From JANQFV01 sp964468185 (GTDB taxonomy: Bacteria; Planctomycetota; Phycisphaerae; UBA1845; Fen-1342): a stretch of 64,000 bases of DNA. Position numbers and translations under genes: made by a program. Under the pieces are notes generated by a model. That model was not told the origin of the DNA. It saw only the letters and a list, made by a program, of their open reading frames with translations, and made no database searches. Shown here piece after piece: positions 36,012 to 43,685 of the stretch (the stretch's first letter is position 1; every line of letters starts with the position of its first letter). The stretch is taken from assembly GCA_964468185.1 (NCBI GenBank), contig CAYXTR010000020.1, forward strand, positions 1 to 64,000, in the 5' to 3' direction.

Positions 36012-36626
36012 TTGTCCGACACCGCTGTTCAACGTTTCTATCGCTTTCATGCGTACGTCTACGACAGCACCCGGTGGATGATCCTGCATGGTCGCCGCCG
36101 CGCCGCGGCGGCGCTGGGTCTGCGCCCCAACAGCCGGGTGCTCGAGGTGGGGTGTGGGACCGGGCTGAATTTCCGCTATTTGCAGGAGCAGCTTGATCCG
36201 CGCGAGGGGCGGCTCACCGGGCTGGATTTCTCGCACGATATGCTGGTGCGGGCGGATAAGCGTGTGACGCGCCGTGGCTGGAGCAACATCGAACTCGTGC
36301 AGGGCGACGCCACGACGATGGATCTGGGGCGCCAGTTCGATGCCCTTTTCTTTGGTTACAGCCTGACGATGATTCCAGACTGGCGGGCTGCACTCGATCG
36401 GGCGCGGGAGCACCTCGTGACCGGCGGAACGCTGGTCGTGCTCGACTTCAGCCGCTTTCACGGCTGGGGCCCGTTGGGGCCGGCGATGCGCACGTGGCTG
36501 CGGCTGAATCACGTCGATACATTACCTCCGTATGAAGATGAATTGCGGGCCCGCTTTGATCGGGTGACCGTGAATTACTGGCTTGGGGGCTACAACTTCA
36601 CAGCGATCGGTCGTAAAGGAGACTGA
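36012..36626 (+). CDS. btaB: BtaB-like N-methyltransferase (betaine lipid synthesis)
   Basis: A 204-aa class I SAM methyltransferase with VLEVGCGTGLNFRYL as SAM-binding motif I, GLDFSHDML and LVQGDATTM. In betaine lipid synthesis BtaB adds three methyl groups to diacylglyceryl-homoserine, giving DGTS. The assignment rests on position: the next gene, 2 bases away, is a clear BtaA. The sequence also fits the BtaB size and its ending YNFTAIGRK. The start is TTG at 36012 with GGGAG eight bases upstream; no earlier in-frame start fits. The operon order is btaB-btaA. Confidence 0.8.
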   Translation: MSDTAVQRFYRFHAYVYDSTRWMILHGRRRAAAALGLRPNSRVLEVGCGTGLNFRYLQEQLDPREGRLTGLDFSHDMLVRADKRVTRRGWSNIELVQGDATTMDLGRQFDALFFGYSLTMIPDWRAALDRAREHLVTGGTLVVLDFSRFHGWGPLGPAMRTWLRLNHVDTLPPYEDELRARFDRVTVNYWLGGYNFTAIGRKGD

Positions 36627-36628
36627 GC

Positions 36629-37828
36629 GTGGTCGATGTGCTCGACATGCCCATGTCCGAAAAACGGGATTGGCTTGAGAGTCTGGTGTTCCGGGGCATC
36701 GTGTTCAACATGTCCTGGGAGGACCCTGAGATGGATCGGCAGGCATTCGACTTGACGTCGGATGATACGGTGATCTCAATTAGTAGTGCGGGCTGCAATC
36801 CGCTCAATTTTTTGGCGCAGCGGCCGCACAAGCTCATCAGCATCGACGGTAACCCCGCGCAGAATGCGATTCTGGAGCTGAAGCTGGCGGCGATTCGCAC
36901 GCTGCCGCACCCGGATTTCTTCGACATCTTCGCGGCTCGGAATCCCGGGATTGTCACGAGGCACTATCGCCCGCGATTGCGGGAGCATCTCTCGCCGCGC
37001 AGCCAGGCGTTCTGGGACCGTAATCTGTGGATGGCCGCCCGCGGCATCTACCAGTTTGGACGGATGGGACTGTTCTGCCGGATTCTGCGGAACTTCTTCA
37101 CGGTGCTGGGGATCAAGCAGCGACACATCGATGGCTTTTTCGAACTGGATACGCTCGAAGAGCAGGAGCACTGGTACGAGAGATTCGCCGCCCCGCGGCT
37201 GTGGGGACCGTGGTCGCGCCGTTTCGTGATGTTTCGCCCGATGCTGTATTTGTCGGGTGTGCATCCCGAGCAGTATCGTCTCGTCAACGGTCGCCATGAC
37301 ATGTACGAGTATGTCAAGGAGCGCATCGAGCACGTACTGACGAGAGTACCCGCCAAGAACAACTACTTTCTGAGCCAGGCCATTACCGGACGTTTCCGCG
37401 GCCAGCATGTTCCGCCGTACCTGCTGGAGGAGAATTACGAGGCCCTGCGCGAGGGGCTTGATCGTGTGTTGGTTGTCAATGGCTGGTTGGGGCCATTCCT
37501 GGACACGCAGCCGGCGGGCTCGATCACCAAGTTCAATCTGCTGGACATCTTCGACTGGATGACGCCGGAGATGTTCGAAAGCACGCTGCAAAGCGTGCTA
37601 CGGGCGGCGGCGCCGGGCGCGACGATCATCTACCGCAGCGGCAGCTATGAGTTTGATCCGCCGGCGTCGATCCTGGAACATGTCGAGCGGCATGACACGT
37701 TGGCCCGCGAACTGCTTGCTGCGGACAGATCGGCTACGTACGGCAGCTTTTACGTGCTTACTGTCAAGCAGAACGGCCAGGCCGCTGGCCGGGAGCCTGT
37801 GCGTGAGAAAGTTCGCGCAACGGCGTAA
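36629..37828 (+). CDS. btaA: BtaA: SAM:diacylglycerol 3-amino-3-carboxypropyltransferase
   Basis: A 399-aa DUF3419-family enzyme. It transfers the 3-amino-3-carboxypropyl group of SAM to diacylglycerol, the first committed step of DGTS betaine lipids. Visible markers are RGIVFNMSWEDPEMDRQAF, ISSAGCNPLNFL, SIDGNPAQNAILELKLAA and the late FNLLDIFDWMTPEMF and YRSGSYEFDPP blocks. It starts with GTG at 36629 behind AAAGGAG, two bases after btaB stops. Betaine lipids commonly replace phospholipids under phosphate limitation; no Pho-box-like site was recognised here. Confidence 0.88.
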   Translation: MVDVLDMPMSEKRDWLESLVFRGIVFNMSWEDPEMDRQAFDLTSDDTVISISSAGCNPLNFLAQRPHKLISIDGNPAQNAILELKLAAIRTLPHPDFFDIFAARNPGIVTRHYRPRLREHLSPRSQAFWDRNLWMAARGIYQFGRMGLFCRILRNFFTVLGIKQRHIDGFFELDTLEEQEHWYERFAAPRLWGPWSRRFVMFRPMLYLSGVHPEQYRLVNGRHDMYEYVKERIEHVLTRVPAKNNYFLSQAITGRFRGQHVPPYLLEENYEALREGLDRVLVVNGWLGPFLDTQPAGSITKFNLLDIFDWMTPEMFESTLQSVLRAAAPGATIIYRSGSYEFDPPASILEHVERHDTLARELLAADRSATYGSFYVLTVKQNGQAAGREPVREKVRATA

Positions 37829-38058
37829 TCCGGGCCGGGGGGGTGAACTGCATGTCAACGCTTCGCCATCCGTTGACGATTTCGAGCCTGGCTGAATATG
37901 ATCCGGCGAGCCGAGAGGGTCGGGCCACGGGTGCTCGGCTGTCACCGTCAATTCGTTGGTAGGGTCGCGCAGGGACTGGGCGACGAGATGGTGCAGAGGC
38001 CCCGCAGGGTGGATTCTGCCCCGGGTTGGAGAACGGATGCTCTCCTGGAGGCTGGCGC

Positions 38059-40857
38059 GTGAGCGATAAACCTCAAGATCCCAAAGACTTACAGTCGCGA
38101 GCCAAAGAGACGCCGCCTGCGGAGCCGGCCACGCCACGCGAGCAACCCGCGGACACCTCGGCACACGAGCTCAAGCCGCGGCCGCTGGATCATACTTCGC
38201 CGCAGTTCACGCTGCGGGCCATCCTGACCGGGATGCTGCTCGCTGCGGTACTGTCGGCTTGCAATATTTATACGGGGCTCAGCATCGGCTGGAGCCTCAA
38301 CATGTCGATCACCGCCGCCTTGATTGGCTATGGCTTTTGGATGACGGCGCACGGCGTCTTCCGGACGCGCAAGTTCGGGATGCTGGAGAACAACATCAAC
38401 CAGACCGCCTGCTCGTCGGGCGCGTCGGTTTCTTCGGCCGGCCTCGTGGCTCCGATCCCGGCCTTGGCGATGTTGACCGGTCAGACGCTGGACTGGCACT
38501 TTCTGGCGCTGTGGGTGTTTTCGGTCTGCCTGGTGGGCATCACCGTCGCCATCGCCCTGCGTCGACAGATGCTGCTGGTCGACAAACTGCCATTCGTGTC
38601 GGGTATCGCCAGCGCGGAAACCCTGCGCGAGTTGTATGCGGAAGGCTCGGATGCGATGCGCCGGGTGTTGACGCTGGTTGGCGCGGCGGTGGTGGCGTCC
38701 CCGATTCTCTGGTTCTCGAAGTTCCAACTGCCGGCGTTCGGTTTGCCCGGCTATTTCCCGCTTGGTGTGACGATCAAGGGCTTTGCAGCCAAGTCACTCA
38801 CGCTTGGCACCAACGCGACGCTGCTCATGTACGCCGTGGGCGGCCTGATCGGACCGCGCGCAGGCGTGTCCATGCTGATTGGCTCGATCATCGCCTGGGC
38901 CTGGATGGCGCCGAATCTCATTCATAGCGGTCATCTGCGCCTCGCGGTACATCAGCCGCTGGCAGTGTTGCCAGCAGATGTGGAGCTGCCGCCCGAGCCT
39001 GAGGGTTACACCAGCTTTGAGCCGAACAAGTCGGATCTGGTGTTCAAGGGGGAGATGACGCGGGCGCAGCGTGACGAACTGCTGGCCCAGGCGGACGACC
39101 CGTTCTACCGGCAGGCCGTTCGCAAGCTGTATATCTTTTCGCAGCTGGAGCTCACGGCGCCGCTGGTGGAACTGCCGCCGGGGGTCGTACTGGCCGAAGG
39201 CGATCCGGTGCGGCATGATGCGGAGGGCGAGGTGCTGGTGGTCGAGCGGGGCCTGGATCGGCACAGCTATGACCGGCTGCGCACGATGAGCGACGATCCG
39301 GCGTATCAGGCGGCGCTGGCCGACTTGTATGATGACTTCGATTATCAGACGACGCGCCGCCTGCAAGTCAGCGCGCCACTGGAACGCATGCCCCGCGGCC
39401 TGCACGTACCGAAACGGTGGGCGCCTTTTCTAAAGTACAACAAGTCGCGAAACGTGCTGATCGCGAGCGGTCCGGTGTCGGACGAGTGTGTTGAGGATAT
39501 GCGCTCCAGGGCTGAACAGCTTATGGCCGAGCATCCCAAGCGGCGCCCCGCCTGCGAGGCGTTCATGGCGGCGCTCGTCGAGCTGCACGGGCGTGCGGAC
39601 ACTTCATATCTGCCACCCGGCACGCGGATCCCGCCGGAACTGGCCGGTATTGTCGAATACGACGACGCGACCAAGACCTTGCGCGCCCGCGGCGTGCTCA
39701 CGCGGAGATCTATCGGCGACGCTCCTGCGGACATTGCCTTACTTCGTGATGCCGCCCCTGGCGATGCGGCAGGCCGAGCCGATTACTTGCAGGTAGTGGG
39801 ACGTCTGGTGGCCGGTACGCAGTATCGACCCGTGGAGCCGAACTTCAAGGACCTGGTGACCTGGCTGCTGTGGCCGGGCGTGACACTCATGGTGGTTGCG
39901 TCGCTCACATCATTCGCGTTCTCCTGGCGCTCCATGCTCAACGCCTTTATGGGAGTCAAGGGCGCCGATGGCGACGTGAAGGGCACCCGGTCGGCCGACA
40001 CGGGCGAAGTAACGCGCAAGTGGTTCATCATCGCCCTCGGCAGTGCCCTCGTGCTGTCACTGGTTCTCCAGATCTCGTTGTTCAAGATCCTGTGGTGGGC
40101 GGCGATTGCCGGCGTGCTGCTGACATTCGTGCTGGCCATCGTGGCGGCACGCGTTTCCGGCGAAACGAACATCACGCCGGTCGGTGCCATGGGCAAGGTC
40201 ACGCAGTTGCTGTTTGGTGCGATGGTCAACAAGACCACCGTCCCCTGGCTCGGGGCAAGCAATATGATGAGTGGCAACCTCATGGCCGCGAATGTGACGG
40301 GAGGTGCTGCGAGCCAGTGTGCCGACATGCTGCACGATTTGAAGTGCGGTTATCTGATGGGCGCCTCGCCGCGGCTACAGGCACTCGCGCAGGTTTTCGG
40401 CGCACTTGCCGGCGCACTCGCGGGGTCGGCGGTGTATCTGATCCTGATTCCGAACCCGGGTGAGCAACTCATCAGCGAGGAGTGGGCGGCACCGGCCGTG
40501 GCTGCCTGGAAAGCCGTGGCGGAGCTCTTCGCGGTCGGTTTCGACGCCATACCGGCCGGCACGCCCCTGGCAATGCTGATCGCGGGCATAGCCGCGATTG
40601 CGCTGGCCGTTGTGGAGAAGGTTGTCCCGCAGAAGTGGCGTCCGTACATGCTCAGCCCGGCGAGTCTTGGGCTGGCATTCGTCATCCATGCCCATACGAG
40701 TGCGACGATGTTCATCGGTGCGATGATCGCCGTGCTGCTGGCCCGGACATGCAAGGCGTGGACGAGCCGCTACTTCATTACGCTCTGCGCCGGTATCATT
40801 GCGGGTGAGAGCCTCACGGGTGTCGGTATTGCCCTCTACAGAATTGTGACCGGCTGA
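38059..40857 (+). CDS. OPT-family transporter with a repeated soluble insertion
   Basis: A 932-aa oligopeptide-transporter-family membrane protein. The N-terminal membrane half (about 50-300) has FTLRAILTGMLLAAVLSACN, NNINQTACSSGASVSSAG and ISAETLRELY-like segments; the C-terminal half (about 600-930) has FVLAIVAARVSGETNITPVG and MMSGNLMAANVTGGA. OPT proteins import oligopeptides or metal-chelate compounds. Between the halves is a hydrophilic insertion of about 290 residues (DNA 38986-39850) built of four diverged repeats of about 70 aa; ordinary OPT proteins lack it as far as I know. The start is GTG at 38059 with GGAGG upstream. Confidence 0.88.
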   Translation: MSDKPQDPKDLQSRAKETPPAEPATPREQPADTSAHELKPRPLDHTSPQFTLRAILTGMLLAAVLSACNIYTGLSIGWSLNMSITAALIGYGFWMTAHGVFRTRKFGMLENNINQTACSSGASVSSAGLVAPIPALAMLTGQTLDWHFLALWVFSVCLVGITVAIALRRQMLLVDKLPFVSGIASAETLRELYAEGSDAMRRVLTLVGAAVVASPILWFSKFQLPAFGLPGYFPLGVTIKGFAAKSLTLGTNATLLMYAVGGLIGPRAGVSMLIGSIIAWAWMAPNLIHSGHLRLAVHQPLAVLPADVELPPEPEGYTSFEPNKSDLVFKGEMTRAQRDELLAQADDPFYRQAVRKLYIFSQLELTAPLVELPPGVVLAEGDPVRHDAEGEVLVVERGLDRHSYDRLRTMSDDPAYQAALADLYDDFDYQTTRRLQVSAPLERMPRGLHVPKRWAPFLKYNKSRNVLIASGPVSDECVEDMRSRAEQLMAEHPKRRPACEAFMAALVELHGRADTSYLPPGTRIPPELAGIVEYDDATKTLRARGVLTRRSIGDAPADIALLRDAAPGDAAGRADYLQVVGRLVAGTQYRPVEPNFKDLVTWLLWPGVTLMVVASLTSFAFSWRSMLNAFMGVKGADGDVKGTRSADTGEVTRKWFIIALGSALVLSLVLQISLFKILWWAAIAGVLLTFVLAIVAARVSGETNITPVGAMGKVTQLLFGAMVNKTTVPWLGASNMMSGNLMAANVTGGAASQCADMLHDLKCGYLMGASPRLQALAQVFGALAGALAGSAVYLILIPNPGEQLISEEWAAPAVAAWKAVAELFAVGFDAIPAGTPLAMLIAGIAAIALAVVEKVVPQKWRPYMLSPASLGLAFVIHAHTSATMFIGAMIAVLLARTCKAWTSRYFITLCAGIIAGESLTGVGIALYRIVTG

Positions 40858-40885
40858 CCCGTCGGGGCCTGCCAGGAGATTGACC

Positions 40886-41119
40886 ATGACTGCCGAAGGT
40901 CAGGAGTACGTCAAGCTCACGCGCGTGAATACGGAAATGGAAGCGGCGTTGATCGTCGCTGGTCTTGACCAGCGCGGCATCAGTGCGCGGCATGCCGGTG
41001 GTCTCGTCTCCGAGTTTCGCTCGGAGTTCTCGGCTGGTGTTGACGTGTTCGTACCCGCATCGGATCTCGAGCGTGCCCGGATCGCGCTGCGTGAGATCGA
41101 GGAATCGCGAAGCAGTTGA
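40886..41119 (+). CDS. DUF2007-like small signalling protein
   Basis: A 77-aa protein resembling the DUF2007 'putative signal transducing protein' family: YVKLTRVNTEMEAALIVAGL then a region ending VDVFVPASDLERARIALREI. It has a ferredoxin-like fold in known structures, and no established function. The ATG at 40886 follows AGGAG. It lies 28 bases after the OPT gene, so the two are likely co-transcribed. Confidence 0.7.
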   Translation: MTAEGQEYVKLTRVNTEMEAALIVAGLDQRGISARHAGGLVSEFRSEFSAGVDVFVPASDLERARIALREIEESRSS

Positions 41120-41176
41120 GCCTGTTTGGGGCCTGCTGCCAAGCCATGGTTCGGTCGTCCCAGCAGAAACAGGCTG

Positions 41177-41545
41177 TCAGGTGCCCCGATACGTGCAGCC
41201 GCTGGTGCAGGTCTCGTAGACGATGACGGCTGATAACTGAGGCAAGGCGGGTTTGAGCCGCTGCCAGACCCAGCGTGACAGATTCTCGGCGGTGGGGTTT
41301 TCGAGCCCGTCTATGTCATTCAGGTAGTAGTGATCGAGTTGCTTGCGAATCGGCTCACACGCGGCTTTGATGTCGCCGTAATCCACCAGATAGCCCTGCC
41401 GTGCGTCGACTTCGCCGGCGACGCGGACCTCTATTTTGAAGCTGTGGCCGTGCAATCGCCGGCATTTGTGCCCTTCGGGAAAGGTTGGCAGGCTGTGGGC
41501 TGCCTCAAACGTGAAGGTCTTCGACAACTCAACCTGCATGAGCAT
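41177..41545 (-). CDS. queD: 6-carboxy-5,6,7,8-tetrahydropterin synthase
   Basis: A 122-aa QueD/PTPS-family enzyme that makes CPH4 from dihydroneopterin triphosphate, an early step to preQ0 and queuosine tRNA modification. Zinc ligands His17 (FEAAHSLP), His32 and His34 (LHGHSF) and the catalytic Cys28 in GHKCRRLHGH are present, as are LVDYGDIK and the final YETCTSGCTYRG. It lies 15 bases downstream of queE, so the two form an operon. Start 41545, or the Met two codons later. Confidence 0.92.
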   Translation of the reverse strand: MLMQVELSKTFTFEAAHSLPTFPEGHKCRRLHGHSFKIEVRVAGEVDARQGYLVDYGDIKAACEPIRKQLDHYYLNDIDGLENPTAENLSRWVWQRLKPALPQLSAVIVYETCTSGCTYRGT

Positions 41546-41560
41546 GTGTCTCCGAGAGGG

Positions 41561-42214
41561 TCAAACGCCGCGCGTCTCTGGCGACCAGATGAACTTGTGC
41601 AATTGTAAGCCGAGGCGGACGTTCAGGTGGTCGGCGAGGATCCAATTTGTCAGCTCCAGCGGACTCAGCGTGTCATGGGCGGGCGAGAACAGGACTGTAC
41701 AGCGGTCCGGAAGTTCGTAGCGGTTCACGACGGCGCAGGCCCAGTCGTAGTCGGCCCGGTCGATCAGGACGAACTTCACCTCGTCGCGCGGCGTGAGCAA
41801 GTCGATATTCGGCCAGTGGTTGCGCTCGACTTCCCCGCTGCCGGGGCATTTGATGTCCATGATACGGACGACGCGCGGGTCGATGGCCTCGATCGACACG
41901 GCCCCGCTCGTTTCGAGCAGCACCGTTTGGAATTCGTCCGCCAGCTGCCGCAACAGTTCTGGCGTATCGGGCTGGAGTAGCGGCTCACCGCCGGTGACTT
42001 CGACCGTCGGGCAACCGTAGCTGCGGACGCGCTCGAGCAGCGCGTCCGCCGACATCCAGTCGCCCTGGTAGAAGGCGTACGCGGTATCGCACCAGGCGCA
42101 CCGCAGGTGGCAGCCGGTTGTGCGGACAAAGACACACGGCAGGCCGGCGCGCGTGCCCTCTCCCTGGATCGAATGAAAGATTTCATTGACGCGCAGCCGG
42201 GGCGATCTGGCCAT
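41561..42214 (-). CDS. queE: 7-carboxy-7-deazaguanine synthase (radical SAM)
   Basis: A 217-aa radical SAM enzyme that converts CPH4 to 7-carboxy-7-deazaguanine in the queuosine/preQ0 pathway. It begins with VNEIFHSIQGEGTRAG, then the cluster motif CHLRCAWC (Cys35, Cys39, Cys42), VTGGEPLLQ and LLETSG. The ATG at 42214 has no ribosome site and lies only nine bases after a perfect -10 box, so the mRNA is probably leaderless. It precedes queD in the same operon. QueC and QueF are not in the window. Confidence 0.93.
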   Translation of the reverse strand: MARSPRLRVNEIFHSIQGEGTRAGLPCVFVRTTGCHLRCAWCDTAYAFYQGDWMSADALLERVRSYGCPTVEVTGGEPLLQPDTPELLRQLADEFQTVLLETSGAVSIEAIDPRVVRIMDIKCPGSGEVERNHWPNIDLLTPRDEVKFVLIDRADYDWACAVVNRYELPDRCTVLFSPAHDTLSPLELTNWILADHLNVRLGLQLHKFIWSPETRGV

Positions 42215-42223
42215 AATGTCCCG

Positions 42224-42229
42224 ATTATA
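42224..42229 (-). promoter_or_regulatory. Perfect -10 box of a probably leaderless queE transcript
   Basis: TATAAT on the minus strand ends nine bases before the queE ATG. A transcript would start about at the first codon. The expected -35 region (GC-rich) shows no good TTGACA match. Confidence 0.5.
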
Positions 42230-42375
42230 GCGAGCGTGAGCCGGTGGGGGCCGTTGCGTCCCAGCGCGGCGGCCCGTAGAGTGAGGAATGCTAGCCCGTC
42301 CAGGCCTGTGCGGTGCTGGAGCGCGTAAAGCGGGCGATGGCGAAGCGGCGACCCCGTTCGAGAGGAGAGATTCAC

Positions 42376-43560
42376 GTGGCCAAGCGTACCGTGGTGAGCA
42401 TGCCGGGCGACGGCATCGGCAAAGTCGTGCTGCCTGAGGCGATTCGAGTGCTGGAGGCGGTGGGTTTCGAGGCGGACTATGTGCACGCTGACATCGGCTG
42501 GGAGTTTTGGGTGACGGAGGGCAATCCGCTGCCCGACCGCACGATTGACCTGCTTGCGGAGCACAAGCTGGGCCTGTTCGGTGCCATCACTTCCAAGCCG
42601 AAGGACAAGGCCGCGGCGGAGATCAAGCCGGAGCTGCGCGACAAGGGCTACGTATATTACAGCCCGATTGTGGGCTTGCGACAACGCTTCAACCTGGATG
42701 TGTCGATCCGCCCCTGCCAGACCTTCAAGGGCAATCCGCTGAACTTCATCCGCAAAGGCACCAATGACACCGTCGAAGAGCCGCTGGTGAACGCGGTGAT
42801 CTTCCGGCAGAACACGGAGGGCCTGTACGGTGGTGTCGAGTGGACCAACCCGCCGGATCAGGTGTATGAGGCACTTGGCACGCACCCGAAATTCGGACGG
42901 TTCAAGACTTGTCCGCGCGAGGACTTGGCCATTTCTACACGTATCTTCACCCGCGAGGCGTGTCGCCGCATTGGGCGGGCTGCGCTCGAATATGCGAAGA
43001 AGTTTGGGTACAAGGGGGTGACGATTTGTGAGAAGCCGAACGTGATTCGCGAGACTTCGGGGATGCTGACGGCTGAAGTCATGAAGCTGGCCGCGGATTA
43101 TCCGGGCATCGATGTTTGGGAGACGAATATCGACGCGCAGATGATGTGGCTGACGAAGAACCCGGAGGATTATGGCGTCATCGTGGCCGGCAACATGTTT
43201 GGCGACATCGTGTCAGACGGGTTCGCCGGTCTGGTCGGCGGGCTGGGTTTCGCGTGCAGTGCGAACATTGGTGATGAGGTGGCGGTTTTCGAGCCAACGC
43301 ATGGCAGTGCGCCGAAGTATGAGCACCTTGACCCGCCCATTGTCAACCCGATTGCCATGATTCTGACAGCGTGCATGATGCTCGACCACATTGGCGAGGA
43401 GCAGAAGGCCGCGCGCATTCGCGGTGCCATTGCCGCCGTGGTTGAGGAAGGCCGGGTGCGGATGTACGACATGCTCAAGCTCAAGGGTGGTCCGGACGTG
43501 TTGAAGCAGGGTGCCGCCAATACCGTCGAAATGACGGACGCGATCATTGCAAAGCTGTAG
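42376..43560 (+). CDS. Isocitrate/isopropylmalate-family dehydrogenase
   Basis: A 394-aa NAD(P)-dependent beta-decarboxylating dehydrogenase. It starts AKRTVVSMPGDGIGKVVLPE and has the substrate Arg region QRFNLDVSIRPCQTF, FRQNTEGLYGGVEW, the KPNV block and EPTHGSAPKY for NAD binding. Start is GTG at 42376 with GAGGAGAG upstream. The family includes isocitrate, isopropylmalate and homoisocitrate dehydrogenases. The fungal-type homoaconitase encoded next supports homoisocitrate, or the enzyme may serve the TCA cycle or leucine synthesis. The exact substrate cannot be chosen from the sequence. Confidence 0.85.
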   Translation: MAKRTVVSMPGDGIGKVVLPEAIRVLEAVGFEADYVHADIGWEFWVTEGNPLPDRTIDLLAEHKLGLFGAITSKPKDKAAAEIKPELRDKGYVYYSPIVGLRQRFNLDVSIRPCQTFKGNPLNFIRKGTNDTVEEPLVNAVIFRQNTEGLYGGVEWTNPPDQVYEALGTHPKFGRFKTCPREDLAISTRIFTREACRRIGRAALEYAKKFGYKGVTICEKPNVIRETSGMLTAEVMKLAADYPGIDVWETNIDAQMMWLTKNPEDYGVIVAGNMFGDIVSDGFAGLVGGLGFACSANIGDEVAVFEPTHGSAPKYEHLDPPIVNPIAMILTACMMLDHIGEEQKAARIRGAIAAVVEEGRVRMYDMLKLKGGPDVLKQGAANTVEMTDAIIAKL

Positions 43561-43685
43561 CCGCCGTCCGAACTGTGAACCAGCGCGCGACCGCGCGTAG
43601 CGTTGGCCCTTCGCGGCCGACACCGAGCACCAATAGCGGTACGCGCGGGCTTCCTGCGAACGTCACTTCTGCGGAGTGAATGAAG

